Origin: Taxillus chinensis
Taxonomy: Eukaryota > Streptophyta > Magnoliopsida > Santalales > Loranthaceae
DNA length: 64,000 nucleotides
Direction: 5' to 3'
Assembly (NCBI GenBank): GCA_023512835.1
Contig: CM042087.1
Span: 14,478,853-14,542,852 of the forward strand
In this document: piece after piece, positions 53,424 through 63,653 of the stretch
How positions within the stretch are numbered: the first letter of the stretch is position 1
How the letters are laid out: every line of letters starts with the position of its first letter
Translations under genes and position numbers: made by a program
The notes under the pieces: generated by a model
What the model saw: the letters and a program-made list of their open reading frames with translations, nothing else
The model's database searches: none
What the model was told of the DNA's origin: nothing

Positions 53424-53694
53424 AGTGACCAGCTACTTGAAGTATTGCGGAAGAACAAGCAGACTTTGGGATGGTCGATTGAGGATATCAAAGGAATTAG
53501 CCCAGCAGTCTGTATGCACAAGATTTTGATGGAGGAGGCATTTACTCCTATAGTGGAACGCCAACGCAAGCTCAACCCTGCCATGAAGGAGGTGGTTGGC
53601 AAGGAAATACTCAAGTGGAGAAAAGCAGGAATCATTTTTGCTATTTCCGACAGTTCATGGGTGAGTCCCGTGCAAGTGGTTCCGAAGAAGGGGG
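53424..53694 (+). pseudogene. Athila-2 reverse transcriptase remnant
   Basis: The connector QLLEVLRKNKQTLGWSIEDIK, then ISPAVCMHKILMEEAFTPIV and SDSSWVSPVQVVPKKGG, matches the first quarter of the Athila-1 RT. It stops at a seven-G run near 53690-53696, after which sequence no longer matches. All catalytic palm motifs are deleted. Confidence 0.85.
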
Positions 53695-54847
53695 GGTCAC
53701 TTGAACCATTTGTTTTGTTGTCTTTATTGTGTGATTATTTCCAAAAGCTTTTATTTTGCGTGATTGATTAGTTGTTGTGCTTGCTTGTTTGAATGGTATA
53801 CATGTGTGGTTTATATGTGATCAGACATGGCTACAATGGTATGCAACTTTGGTTGATAGTTTTTGGCCACTTTAAGTATCATGCTGTGATAAAGATGTTT
53901 AAGTAGTTAAGGTGTGTTATGAGTTAGTTCGAGCATGTCTTTACTTCTTGCATGATATCACCATGTTTTTAGAGCTGCTGTTTGAATAGTAAGCTGAGCA
54001 TGACATGTTAGGATGAACTTAGTGAACCTTGAAGTTGAGACCAAAAACATTTTTTGTTTTGAGAGCACCAGTTGCCATCTTGCCTTTGAGTGAACTTCAT
54101 GGGTTATTAGGATAACGATTTTGCTCTTGTCATTCAATACTAGCTATTTAAGGGTTGGAGTTTATTAGGCATGAGAATTACCTATTAGTAGCTCCGTGCT
54201 TGGTGTGTGATGCTAGGGATGCAAGGACATAAGTCACACTGACTTCCTCAGTATCCTAGTCTTTTGTGATTTATGCAAAAAAAAAACAGAGTGAATAACC
54301 CATCAAGGGAGAGCCTAAAATACAACCTTGTAAGGTTATTATTTGAAAGCAGTGTGAAAAGAGCTGTTAAAAAAACAAATAAAACAAATAAAAAAATAAA
54401 AAAATTGTCTGAATAAAAGCCACAATGGCTTGATGTTTATTTGTGTGCTTATGTTGTTTGGCGGCTATATTGGCTGAAATTTTTAGCTGTTAGTTATTGA
54501 AAATCAGGACTAGAGAAAGAGAGGAAAGAAAAGATACATCTGAGTGAGGCACCTATTGTCCATGGGGAGGATTTCAAGGGAAGCTAAGTTTTATTTTAAC
54601 ATTGCATGTTTGTTTCTATCTGAATTTTCAGTGATGATATTACATGGTTGTTGGACTTGGTAGTATGGACATGTTTAAATTAATTTATGCTTCATCATGA
54701 CTGCTAGACTGTCTATTTCATCATGGTAGAGTTGGATGCCTTAGGGAACCATGTCTCTCTTGTTTGTTATTTTGATTCTCTTCTACTTTGATTGTGTGTT
54801 TGTTTCTTTTTGCTTGAGGACAAGCAAAGGTTTAAGTGTGGTGTATT
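53695..54847 (+). other. Athila-2 3' non-coding region with polypurine tract
   Basis: 1.15 kb of A/T-rich sequence without a coherent ORF, corresponding to the region that follows integrase in Athila elements. I could not identify an env-like domain. At the end is GAGGACAAGCAAAGG TTTAAGTGTGGTGTATT, the Athila polypurine-tract region, immediately before the 3' LTR. Confidence 0.8.
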
Positions 54848-56331
54848 TGATAATGTGCATTTATACCTTTATTCTATGCCATGTTTAGGGTGTTTTAAAG
54901 TGTGATTAAGGCTTATTTGCATGGTAATTTGCATACATTTACTCTAACCCATGGGAAGACACTGTTTTGTGTATAGTGGTACTTTTTGAGTGATTTTGAC
55001 TGGTTTTGAGGGAGATTTTTCTCACACACATTGCTGACCCACCTTGTACACTCAAGAAGAAGCTGTGGGCAAAAGATGGACTCGAACGGAGGCAAATTCA
55101 AGTTGCCCGCGACAATGGTCATTGTCGCGGGTAGAGATCTAAGTTCATGGGAGCCTTCTATATGTTATTTGGAAGTTGTGGAGAAAGTTTGAGCTGTATT
55201 AGAGGTGCGCACGACAATGGCATTGTCGCGTGCATTGTCGCGGGTAGGTGTATTTTTGCTCCGGAGGCTTAGTTTTATTGTCTTGATATTTTTTACCTAA
55301 AAGACCTAGTTCAAATTCGATGTAAATTGTGTTTTATTGAGCCTGGAACGAAGAAAGCTGCCACTTACCAAAACTACGTCGTTTTGGTAGCGACAGCAGC
55401 TGTCAACTAGGGGATTTGAATTCCTAGAGAGCAATACTCCATTGCGGGAGGCACAGAATGAACATTCTAGGACGCTAACAGCGGTGGACATCAATTCTTG
55501 GTGGCAGAGGCTAGGGAACAGAAGAGGAGAAGGCTGAGGCTATTGTTCATCTATTTGTCTCTCCCTATTTTTTTGGTACTGTTATCATGGATTGTTATGA
55601 AGTTTATGGTTTTATAAACATGATTATGGGGTAAAACTCTTCCATCTAAGGGAGCAATATAGCCCCCAATGAGATGTAATAGCTTTGGGTTATGGGTTTT
55701 GCTTGTTCACTTGGAACAATATTCTGTTCATGTTAAATTCATTATTGGTTGAATACAAAGCCTGATTTATGCATGATTGGGTTATCTAAGCCCTTGTCTA
55801 GGGTGGATTTTAGTGCGTTAGGTCTAATGATTGCACGATTGTCCAAGTTTGCAATTGTTAGATTGATTGTCTTCCTTTGATAACTTTTATTCTCATGGAC
55901 CAAATGGAATAAAAGACTTAAAGTTGTCTTAGCATGGACCAAGTGTAAGATAGGTAGGTGATAATCAACATGAATATGAATTCAGGCTTAGATTGATTAA
56001 GTCAAGACAAAATGCCATAACCAAAGTGTTATAGACCATTGGGTGGTGAAATTGTGACCATAGATCCTTACATCATTGAAATCTCCACTTAAAGTGATTT
56101 TCCAAAAGTTTGTGCATTCCATTTCTACATTTGCTTGCCTAGAATTTAGGTTAAATTCACAACAAAAATACAATCATTTAGACATAAAAGAAAACCTGTT
56201 AGCTTGGTGTTCATTGCTTAACAGCAACAGCTATCTCCCTGTGGGTTCGATAACCGGAGTTTAAATACTCCACTCTATTACTTGACCAGTGCACTTGATG
56301 CAAACCTATCATATCAAATATATTTAGGCCA
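54848..56331 (+). repeat. Athila-2 3' LTR (1484 bp)
   Basis: It begins TGATAATGTGC and ends TTTAGGCCA. Inverted repeats lie at 55106-55131 (CCCGCGACAAT / ATTGTCGCGGG, perfect) and 55206-55228. The ACGT palindrome is at 55366-55389. It lacks about 60 bp that the 5' LTR has after the palindrome, including the TATA region (5' LTR 33214-33270). Confidence 0.9.
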
Positions 56332-57761
56332 ACCTTCCAGACCAAGTTCTAAAGCTGGTGGCAAAATCCTAGACCATTTGGAGGTTGCACGTGACAATGG
56401 CCTTTGTCACATGTAGCCATGTTTTTGCACTGTCACCTTCGTTTTGTTATGCTGATAATCTTTTCCCAAAGGGCCATGTTCGAATTATGGGTATTTTGTC
56501 CTGTGTGCAAGTGGGAAGGTTGAAACATGTTTTACTTATCAAAACTACATCGTTTTGATACACAGGTTTCACTTATCAAAACTACATCTTTTTGATAAAT
56601 GAGGTGTCTATATAAGGAGGTTGAGGTCTCTTTGTTTTAGGTTTAAGGTTCATTGTCAGCCGCTGCAGCCGTCGCAGAGAGAGAGAGAGAGAGAGAGAGA
56701 GGATCTTCTCTTGATCGCTGCTGTGGTGATTCACGTGGGTGGATGGCGTCTAGCGTGGGATCAAAAGCAAGGGGATCCTTTTAAGGTAGGGGTTCCATTC
56801 TTCCTAAACCTATTATATTCTCAGGTCTTGTGGATTGTGGATTAGATATGTTAAATATATATGTAAATTCATATAGGTGTGATCTCTTATATGAATGTTG
56901 GCCTTCAATGGCAAAGTTATGTTTAGTTATGTCATTGAGTTCAAGGTCTGAGGAAATTTGGGTTCGTTCTTGTGGCAGTGGACCCTGGGGCCTGTTGGGG
57001 TATCTACACTGTTCATTTAGTGGTTGTGATTGTTAGGGTTAGTCCCGCGGTTGGGCCTCGTGGGGAAACCTTAAAGTTTCTGGGGGAGTTGTGCTGATAT
57101 GATTATTATGTTTGATATGATGACTATATGGATTTGATAACTACAGTTTGTGTGTAGATTGTTGAATACATGTATTTATCTGGTGTGCTGTGGATGTGTG
57201 ATTAAGTATGCTATGTGAGACTGTGGAGCCTGTGTGGTTGTGATTCTGGAAGTCTGTGTGGTTGTGGTTATGGTTGTGCTTGCTTGTGTGGCCTGTTTGT
57301 ATATTGCTGTGTTTATAAATGTTAATTATAACCTATTCATAAATTATTGCCACGACACTGCACTTGTGCACATCCTCATGTAGATGCTAGGAGCATGGGA
57401 TGGGTTGGGAAGACATGATCCCTACTGAGCTGTGGTGGCTCACCCCTCCTGTTATGTGTTTTCTTTCCAGGAACCTACGGGCATTAGGTGGAACACCAAG
57501 GTGGAAGACTTTCCTTGTTTGCCGTTTTTTGTGTCTTCTTGTTATTTCGAGGGAATCAATGTAACCCCAATGGGGAAAACGATGTAAAAGGTTTTTAAAT
57601 TTAATAAAGTGATGTGGTTATATAGACATTTATTGTGGTTTGAAATTAAATAATGAAATGTGATGTCCTGTGTGAGTATTTTATCCTAACCCCTTATCCA
57701 CCTCGTGAATAAAGGGGAGTCACGAATCGGTTTCCTCGGGTTGGAAATCTGGGGCATGACA
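56332..57761 (+). repeat. Tekay-3 5' LTR, part 2
   Basis: It resumes ACCTTCCAGACC and ends GGGGCATGACA. Features: inverted repeat 56386-56415 (one mismatch), ACGT-like palindromes 56537-56560 and 56574-56597 (37 bp apart), TATATAAG at 56609-56616, GA microsatellite 56675-56701, then TATATGAATGTTGGCC, GAGCCTGTGTGG repeats (57225-57290) and ATGATCCCTACTGAGCTGTGG. Confidence 0.88.
56537..56616 (+). promoter_or_regulatory. Tekay-3 LTR promoter: two palindromes, TATA box
   Basis: Arms TATCAAAAC / GTTTTGATA flank a TACATC core (ACGT lost through C-to-T) at 56537-56560. A second copy at 56574-56597 is more degenerate. TATATAAG lies at 56609-56616. A weakened telo-box-like phrase (TTTTAGGTTTAAGGTT) follows at 56635-56650. 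Confidence 0.6.
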
Positions 57762-58272
57762 ATATGGTATCAGAGCATGGTCTAGTTGGCCTAGGGTAGT
57801 GGGCGGATTTGGTTATCTTGAGTCCTTTGGAGGATCTTGGAGGGACATGCCTGATCAACATGGTCCCCTTTGAGTCTCTAAGGTGTACTTGGGGTAGTCT
57901 AGTCATGTGGTAGGATTTGCATGCATTGGCATTAGGCCACTAGTTGCATTTTCTGTTTATGTGTGATTGCTTGGATAACTGTGATAAAGCTTTAAATGTA
58001 ATTAGAAAATATGAATAACGTGATAAAGTTTTAATTGTGCAACTCTGATTTTGTGATAACTTGAGCATGACTACGAGAAAAATGTACCCGTGTTATTGAG
58101 TTGTGTGCTTGTGGGATTGATATTTGTGCAATGTGATTTAATGTGAACTGAAATGTGTAGAATATGCGTAATGCAATGTGATAATTGAATTGAGAAATGG
58201 GGTAGAGGTAGTTAGACTCGAAAGATTTCAAATGCACTTTGACGGTTGTGTTCTTTACTTCGTGTAGTAAGA
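57762..58272 (+). other. Tekay-3 primer binding site and leader
   Basis: TGGTATCAGAGC, an exact complement of tRNA-iMet, lies at 57765-57776, three bases after the LTR. About 500 bp of untranslated leader follow, with the phrase GTCTAGTTGGCCTAGGGTAGTGGGC shared (reverse-complemented) with Tekay-1. Confidence 0.88.
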
Positions 58273-59400
58273 ATGCCACCGAGGAGAGCGACGTGTGCGT
58301 CTGAGGCAGTGGCTGATGAGTCATCTACCCATGAGGGTCCAGGTGCGGTACAGCCTGCTGGACGGAATGAGCTGTTGCTAGCGCAGCTGCGAGAGGGTAT
58401 CCGACAGGAAGTCCAAGAGCTGAGGGAGGGTATCCAGCAAGAGGTTTAGGAGGAAGTACGCCATGAGATGGTGGCACAACAGGTGCTGCCACCACCCACA
58501 ACTAGTAGGGGAGTTACCTCGTGAGTGTGAGAGTCTGTTAAATGGTGTACTGCTTCATCGAGTCGAGGATGATGAGGTGACGAGGTTCCGAAAGGAACAA
58601 CCGCAAAGATTCAAGGGAGAAGTAGATCCAGTGGTGGCTGAGCACTGGTTGAGGCAGATTGAGCATGTGTTTCCCTTTCTCCTACCCCGGGAGGAGGATA
58701 AGGTGAGGTTGGCCATTCGGCAGCTAGAGGGGAATGCCTTGGAGTGGTGGCAGAGTGTAGCGGGAAGTTGTGCAGTGCAATTCATGTTGTGGGAGGAGTT
58801 CTTATAGCTCTTCCATGATAAGTTCTTCTTTGAGTCATTGAGGTGGCAAAAGAGGGAGGAATTTGGTAGCTTGGGGCAGGAATCGAGGACAATGCCCGAG
58901 TATGAGCTTGAGTAGATTTGCTCCCGAGACTGTGGCAAGGGAGGACCTGAGGGCCCACAAGTTCACCTTGGGTCTTAGACCAACCCTTAGGCAGAGGGTG
59001 GCGATTCTGCGCTTGAGGACTTATGCTGAGGTTGTTCAGACAACTTGTATAGTTGAGAGGAAGCTGGATGATGGGAGGCAGACCCATCAGGGTCGTCAGT
59101 TGCAGGGTGGATCTGATCGTGATTCAAGGTCCAAGAGGGCCAACACCGAGGAGGGAGGTAGTAGTTCCTTCCGCAGTAGGGGTCCACCATCAGTGAACCC
59201 AGGGAGGTTCACCTTTAGCGGCAGCAGGCAGGGAAGTTCAGCAGGAGGTCTCCCTAGTGGTTGCCATTGCTATGGGGAGCAAGGCCACTTCAAGAGGGAG
59301 TGTCCCAAGAAGGACTGGCGATGCAAGTGGATGAGAGAGCCATTTGAGCTGGGTTTGCAGGAGTGGCAACAGGGGAGCAAGACGCATGGTATCGGCAGTC
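58273..59400 (+). pseudogene. Tekay-3 gag, frameshifted
   Basis: ATG 58273 starts MPPRRATCASEAVADESSTH. Capsid: DDEVTRFRKEQPQRFKGEVDP, EHWLRQIEHVFPFLLPREED, RQLEGNALEWWQSVAG. Further on come VAREDLRAHKFTLGLRPTLRQ and CIVERKLDDGRQTHQG, then the knuckle GCHCYGEQGHFKRECPKKD with the same CxC spacing as Tekay-1. It has several frameshifts and stops (58448, 58520s, 58805). After the knuckle the sequence runs within about 100 bp into RT. Confidence 0.87.
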
Positions 59401-60110
59401 ATGGCGGGAACCGTCCGATTTCCCAAGTGGCTTATCGTATTGGACCAACTGAGTTGAGGGAGCTTCAGAGGCAAATAGAGGAGTTGATGAACCAGGGGTA
59501 TATCAGGCTGAGTACCTCACCTTGGGTGCTCCGGTGCTCTTTGCAAAGAAGGTGGATAGCACACTTCGTCTTTGCATTGACTATAGGAAGCTAAATTCGG
59601 TGACTGTGAAGAACAAGTATCCATTGCCTCGGATAGATGACTTGTGTGAGTAGTTAAGTGGGGCCCAGTGGTTTTCCAAGATAGACTTGCGGTCGGGGTA
59701 CCACCAGATGAGGGTTAGAGATAAGGCCATCCCTAAGACAGCTTTTCGGTGCAGGTATGTGCACTATGAGTAGGTAGTGATGCCTTTTGGGCTCACTAAT
59801 GCATCGGCAGTGTTCATGCATCTTATGAATCAGGTTTTTGCTCCGTACTTGGATTCTTTTGTAGTTTTATTCATTGACAATATTTTGGTGTATTCCAAGA
59901 CGGAGAGGGAGCATGTGGAACATTTGACAACAGTGTTGTAAATCTCAAGGGACCAACAATTGTATGTTAAGTTTAGCAAATGTGAGTTTTGGATATAAGA
60001 AGTTCATTTTCTTGGCCATGTAGTGTGGGCTGGGGGTGTTAGGGTGGACCCAGCTAAGATTAAGGTTGTGTCATCGTGGGAGAGGCCCATCATTTTGTAG
60101 AGGGATTCTC
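59400..60110 (+). pseudogene. Tekay-3 reverse transcriptase remnant, protease missing
   Basis: It begins [37 protein letters not shown], joined to gag without the protease found in Tekay-1. Then come [24 protein letters not shown] text, [15 protein letters not shown] and [20 protein letters not shown]. The catalytic box now encodes [10 protein letters not shown], the second D having become N (59877-59882). Multiple stops occur, so it is inactive. The end is near 60110. Confidence 0.86.
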
Positions 60111-60760
60111 CCATTTGGCAGCTCCTATGACGGTGTTGGCCCAGAAGGGAGTGAAGTTTGAGTGGACTGACAAGTGTCAGTAGGCGTTTGAGGCTCTTAA
60201 AACCCGTTTAACCATTGCACCGTGTTGATATTACCTAGGGAGGATGTTCCATATGAGGTGTATTGTGATGCATCCAGGATTGGTTTGGGGTGTGTGCTTA
60301 TGCAGGAGCACAATGTGATCGCTTATGGATAGAGGTAGTTGAAACCTCATGAGCAGAATTACTCTACCCATAATCTTGAGTTGGCGGCTGTTATCTTTGC
60401 TTTGAAGGGTTGACAACGTTATCTCTTGGGGGAAAAGATTGTGGTGTTCTCAGATCACAAGAGTCTTCAGTACATATTTACTCAGATGGACTTGAACTTG
60501 AGGCAGAGGAGGTAGGTGGAGTATTTGCAGACCTTTGACTTTACTCTTGCCTATACCCCAGGCAAGGGTAATGTCATGGCTGATGCGTTGAGCAGGAAAG
60601 GGAAAGAGGAGGTGGCAGTGAGAGAGTGGAAGCTGATGGAGCAGTTGGCGATGTTGCAGTTGCAGCCTATTGCTCGTGATAGTAGGACAGTCTTGAGTCA
60701 TATTGTTGTTCTGCTTGAGTTGTACCAGCGAGTTTGGGAAGGGCAATTGGGTGGATATTG
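60111..60760 (+). pseudogene. Tekay-3 RNase H
   Basis: Recognisable VYCDASRIGLGCVLMQEHNV, then [40 protein letters not shown] and YLQTFDFTLAYTPGKGNVMA, ending DALSRKGKEEVAV. The catalytic D in YCDAS is present. At least three in-frame stops occur (for example after VIFALKG). A short stretch at 60110-60200 shows the WTDKCQ-type end of the RT connection. Confidence 0.84.
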
Positions 60761-61715
60761 AGTGTGAGGTTCTCCATGCCTGTATTGGAAAGAGGGTCCT
60801 GAGCATGAGTTGTCATTTCAGGGGCGGCTAGTAGTGGCTTCATCTCTCCGTGATGAGGTGATGAGGGATTTCTACCAGTCTAGAGTTGCTGTGCATCCAG
60901 GGGGTACGAAGATGTACCATGCACTTCGGGACATTTTTGGTGGCCTGGGATGAAACGTGATGTGGCGGCATTTGTTTCGAGGTGCCTCACTTGTCAGTAG
61001 GTGAAAGCTGAGCACCAGCGGCCAACTGGTATGTTGCAACCGTTGCCCGTGGTGGAGTGAAAGTGGGACTACATAGCGATGGATTTTGTGACTGGCTGTC
61101 CACCCACTATTGGGAAGAAAGACATGATATGGATGATTGTGGATTAGCTAACGAAGTCGGCCCATTTTCTTGCCGTTCGAAAGCGGGATTCCATTGGGGC
61201 ATTGAGTTAGCAATATGTGAAACGAGGTTGTGAGATTGCATGGGGTACCGTCATCAAATGTATCCGACCGATATTCGCAGTTCACTTCTCATTTTTTGGG
61301 CAAGCTTGTCGGAGGCTATGGGGACAAAGCTTAGCTAGAGTACAACTTTTCACCCTAAAACTGATGGTCAAACAGAGAGGACGAATTAGACATTGGAGGA
61401 CATGTTGAGGGCATGTGTGTTAGACTTTGGTGGTTCTTTGGCAACTCACCTTCCTTTGGTGGAGTTTGCCTACAACAACAGTTATCAGGCATCCATTGGG
61501 ATGGCTCCTTTTGAGGCATTGTATGGCAGGCCGTGTCGATCACCTTTGTGTTGGACTGAGGTGGGGGAGGCAGCTCTTTTGGGACCACAGTTGGTTCAAG
61601 AGGCTACCGAGAAGGTCAAGTTGATTCATCAGCGCTTGTTGTCGGCTCAGAGTCGACAGAAATCTTATGTGGATCAGCGGCGGCAACCTTTGGAGTGGGA
61701 GATCATGTGTTAGTC
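60761..61715 (+). pseudogene. Tekay-3 integrase, heavily damaged
   Basis: Parts in order: GPEHELSFQGRLVVASSLRD, EVMRDFYQSRVAVHPGG, a damaged HHCC region, MDFVTGCPPTIGKKDMIW-like text (60,1xx in several frames), GVPSSNVSDRYSQFTSHF (second D), then an altered TNQT region and FGGSLATHLPLVEFAYNNSY, QASIGMAPFEALYGRPCRSP. Frames change at least five times. It matches Tekay-1 throughout. Confidence 0.82.
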
Positions 61716-62082
61716 CGTGTTTCTCCCCGTCATGAACATTGGCGCTTTGGGCGAGGTTCCAAGCTATCTCTGCAGTTTACCGGTTAGCATTGCTACCGCG
61801 GTTGAGTTGGGTGCACAATTTGTTCCATGTGTCCCAGTTGAGGAAGTATTATCCTGACCCCACTCATGTGATTGATTGGGGGACATTGGATATTGAGGAT
61901 GACATGTCCGTTGTTGAGGCCCCTATCCGTATACTGGGTCGACAGGAGAAGCTTTTGCATGGTCGTGCTATTCCTTTGGTTCGCGTGTGTGGCAGCACCG
62001 TGGTATTGAGGAGGAGACATGGGAACGTGAGTCCATGATGCATGAGTACCACCCAGAGTTGTTCGCGGACGAACAATCTTGA
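61716..62082 (+). pseudogene. Tekay-3 chromodomain
   Basis: [20 protein letters not shown] leads into APIRILGRQEKLLHGRAIPL, then [20 protein letters not shown] and HPELFADEQS before the stop at 62080-62082. One frameshift near 61985 splits it. The sequence is the same type as the Tekay-1 chromodomain (9806-10051). Confidence 0.86.
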
Positions 62083-62292
62083 GGGTGGGAGGTGGCTGTT
62101 GACCGAGAGATAGTAATGTGATTTCCTGTGCTAGTTGTTCATGATGTGTTGTGTATTGTCCTTTTGAGACATGTACTTGTACTTGAGATGTGTTTGTGAC
62201 ATGCGGGTAAGTGTTATATGCATTGTGGTGGTGCTTTGTTAAGTTTGTGAATGTATGTTCTTTTATGTGCTGTGTGCGGTGTATGATTGATC
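62083..62292 (+). other. Tekay-3 3' UTR, interrupted
   Basis: GGGTGGGAGGTGGCTGTTGACC, then GAGATAGTAATGTGATTTCC. It matches 18028-18230 of Tekay-2. At GTATGATTGATC the Tekay-4 LTR is inserted, so the polypurine tract and 3' LTR lie right of the window. Confidence 0.82.
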
Positions 62293-62820
62293 TGTCACAC
62301 CCTGGATTTCCAACCCGAGGAGACTGGAACGTGACCCTCCCTTTACCCGAGTTTGGATAAAGGGGTTAGAATACAACATACACTTCACATTTTTTTATTC
62401 AGAGACATTCATATATTTATTAAGTTCCAACATTTCAAACGTGTCCAAACATGCTTTTATTAAATTAAACTCCTCATCACAATCTCCCCACTGGGTTACA
62501 AAGCTCACAAAAACAACAAAACTCAAATAACAATAAGCAAGCCACAAACAGGTCTTCCACCTTGGTGTTCCCACCTAACGCCTGTAGGTCCCTGTAAAGA
62601 AAACAACACGGTAGGAGGGGTGAGCAACCACAGCTCAGTAGGGATCATGTCTCCCCAACCCATCCCATGCTCCTAGCATCTACATGAGAACGTGTACTAG
62701 TGCAGTGTCGTGATACAAATTATTTTAACAGATAATAACAAATCACATCAGCAAATACAATCTTTTCCACAGCCACACAGGCTAAGAGGTCCACAGCCAC
62801 ACAGGCTAACACATGAACAA

Positions 62821-62957
62821 TCCCGGGCTTCCACAGCCACCGGGTTCCAAGAACAGTCTCGGGCTTCCACAGCCACCGGGTCCCACAAAATAGTCCTGGG
62901 CTTCCACAGCCACCAGGTTCCACAAAACAGTCCCGGGCTTCCACAACCATCGGGTGT
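62821..62957 (-). repeat. 36-bp tandem repeat (4 units) in Tekay-4 LTR
   Basis: Same repeat family as 8217-8434, with GGGCTTCCACAGCCACCGGG cores. It is preceded by two CCACAGCCACACAGGCTAA units (62768-62808), the other repeat type of Tekay LTRs, in direct continuity. Confidence 0.85.
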
Positions 62958-63573
62958 ACAAGCAAATACGCAGCACACATGGCCATACAGGCATAACATC
63001 AAACACTTAGTATGCTTAGTCACACAGGAATAACATCAAACACTTAGCATGTATACATTCACAGGCTCACAAACCCAGCCACACAGATATAATCTCAAAC
63101 ACATAATATGCACAGCCTCACAGGCATAATTTCAAGCACTTGACATGCGTGGCCTCACAGGCATAATCTCAAACACATAATATGCACAGCCTCATATGTA
63201 TAATTTCAAACATCTGGCATGCATATATACATATATCCAAACAACACGCCATTGAAGGCCAACATCCATATAGGAGATCACACCTATATAAATTTACATA
63301 TAAATAATATAATAACAAGAACGATATCCAACGGTTCATTCACTATAGGGCCTAACCCCGGATTAGGTACAAGAAGACAGAACCCCTACCTCAAAAGATT
63401 TTTTCACGCCTTAGCCTCCACACCAAACGCCGTCCGCCCACGGTCGCCCATGGAAACACCACCGCAGCAACCATGACCAGAAGCTCTTCTTCCCTCTTTC
63501 TCTCTCTCTCTCTGTGACGGCTGCAACAGCTAAAGAAGAGAACCCTAAACCTAAAACAAGGAGTCTTCACCTC

Positions 63574-63653
63574 TTTATATAGACACCTCCACACCCCAAA
63601 ACGACGTCGTTTTCATTAAATGAATCCCAGCATCAAAACGACGTAGTTTTGAT
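63574..63653 (-). promoter_or_regulatory. Tekay-4 LTR promoter: two palindromes, TATA box
   Basis: TATATAAA (minus strand) lies at 63574-63581. The perfect palindrome AAAACGACGTCGTTTT is at 63598-63613, and one with arms ATCAAAAC / GTTTTGAT at 63632-63653. A telo-box-like AACCCTAAACC lies at 63541-63551. Same arrangement as the other Tekay LTRs. Confidence 0.65.

Larger units (their letters stand above)
32651..56331 (+). mobile_element. Athila-2: Athila retrotransposon with two nested insertions and a pol deletion
   Basis: LTRs lie at 32651-34194 and 54848-56331. It keeps the PBS, gag, protease and the first part of RT. The remainder of RT, RNase H and integrase is deleted. A solo copia LTR splits gag and Ogre-2 splits the protease region. 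Its own length without insertions is about 7.3 kb. It lies in the Tekay-3 5' LTR. Confidence 0.92.
32426..62292 (+). mobile_element. Tekay-3: chromovirus split by Athila-2 and cut by Tekay-4
   Basis: The parts are 32426-32650 (U3 start), then 56332-57761 (rest of the 5' LTR), the PBS, and a decayed gag-pol to the 3' UTR at 62083-62292. At 62293 a minus-strand Tekay LTR is inserted in the 3' UTR, so the 3' LTR of Tekay-3 is not visible. Its protease has been deleted. Domains match Tekay-1 in the opposite orientation. Confidence 0.85.

Noticed and set aside
53695..54847. A possible Athila env-like gene
   Set aside because: No ORF longer than about 70 codons and no signal peptide or membrane segment that I could support. 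Called non-coding.
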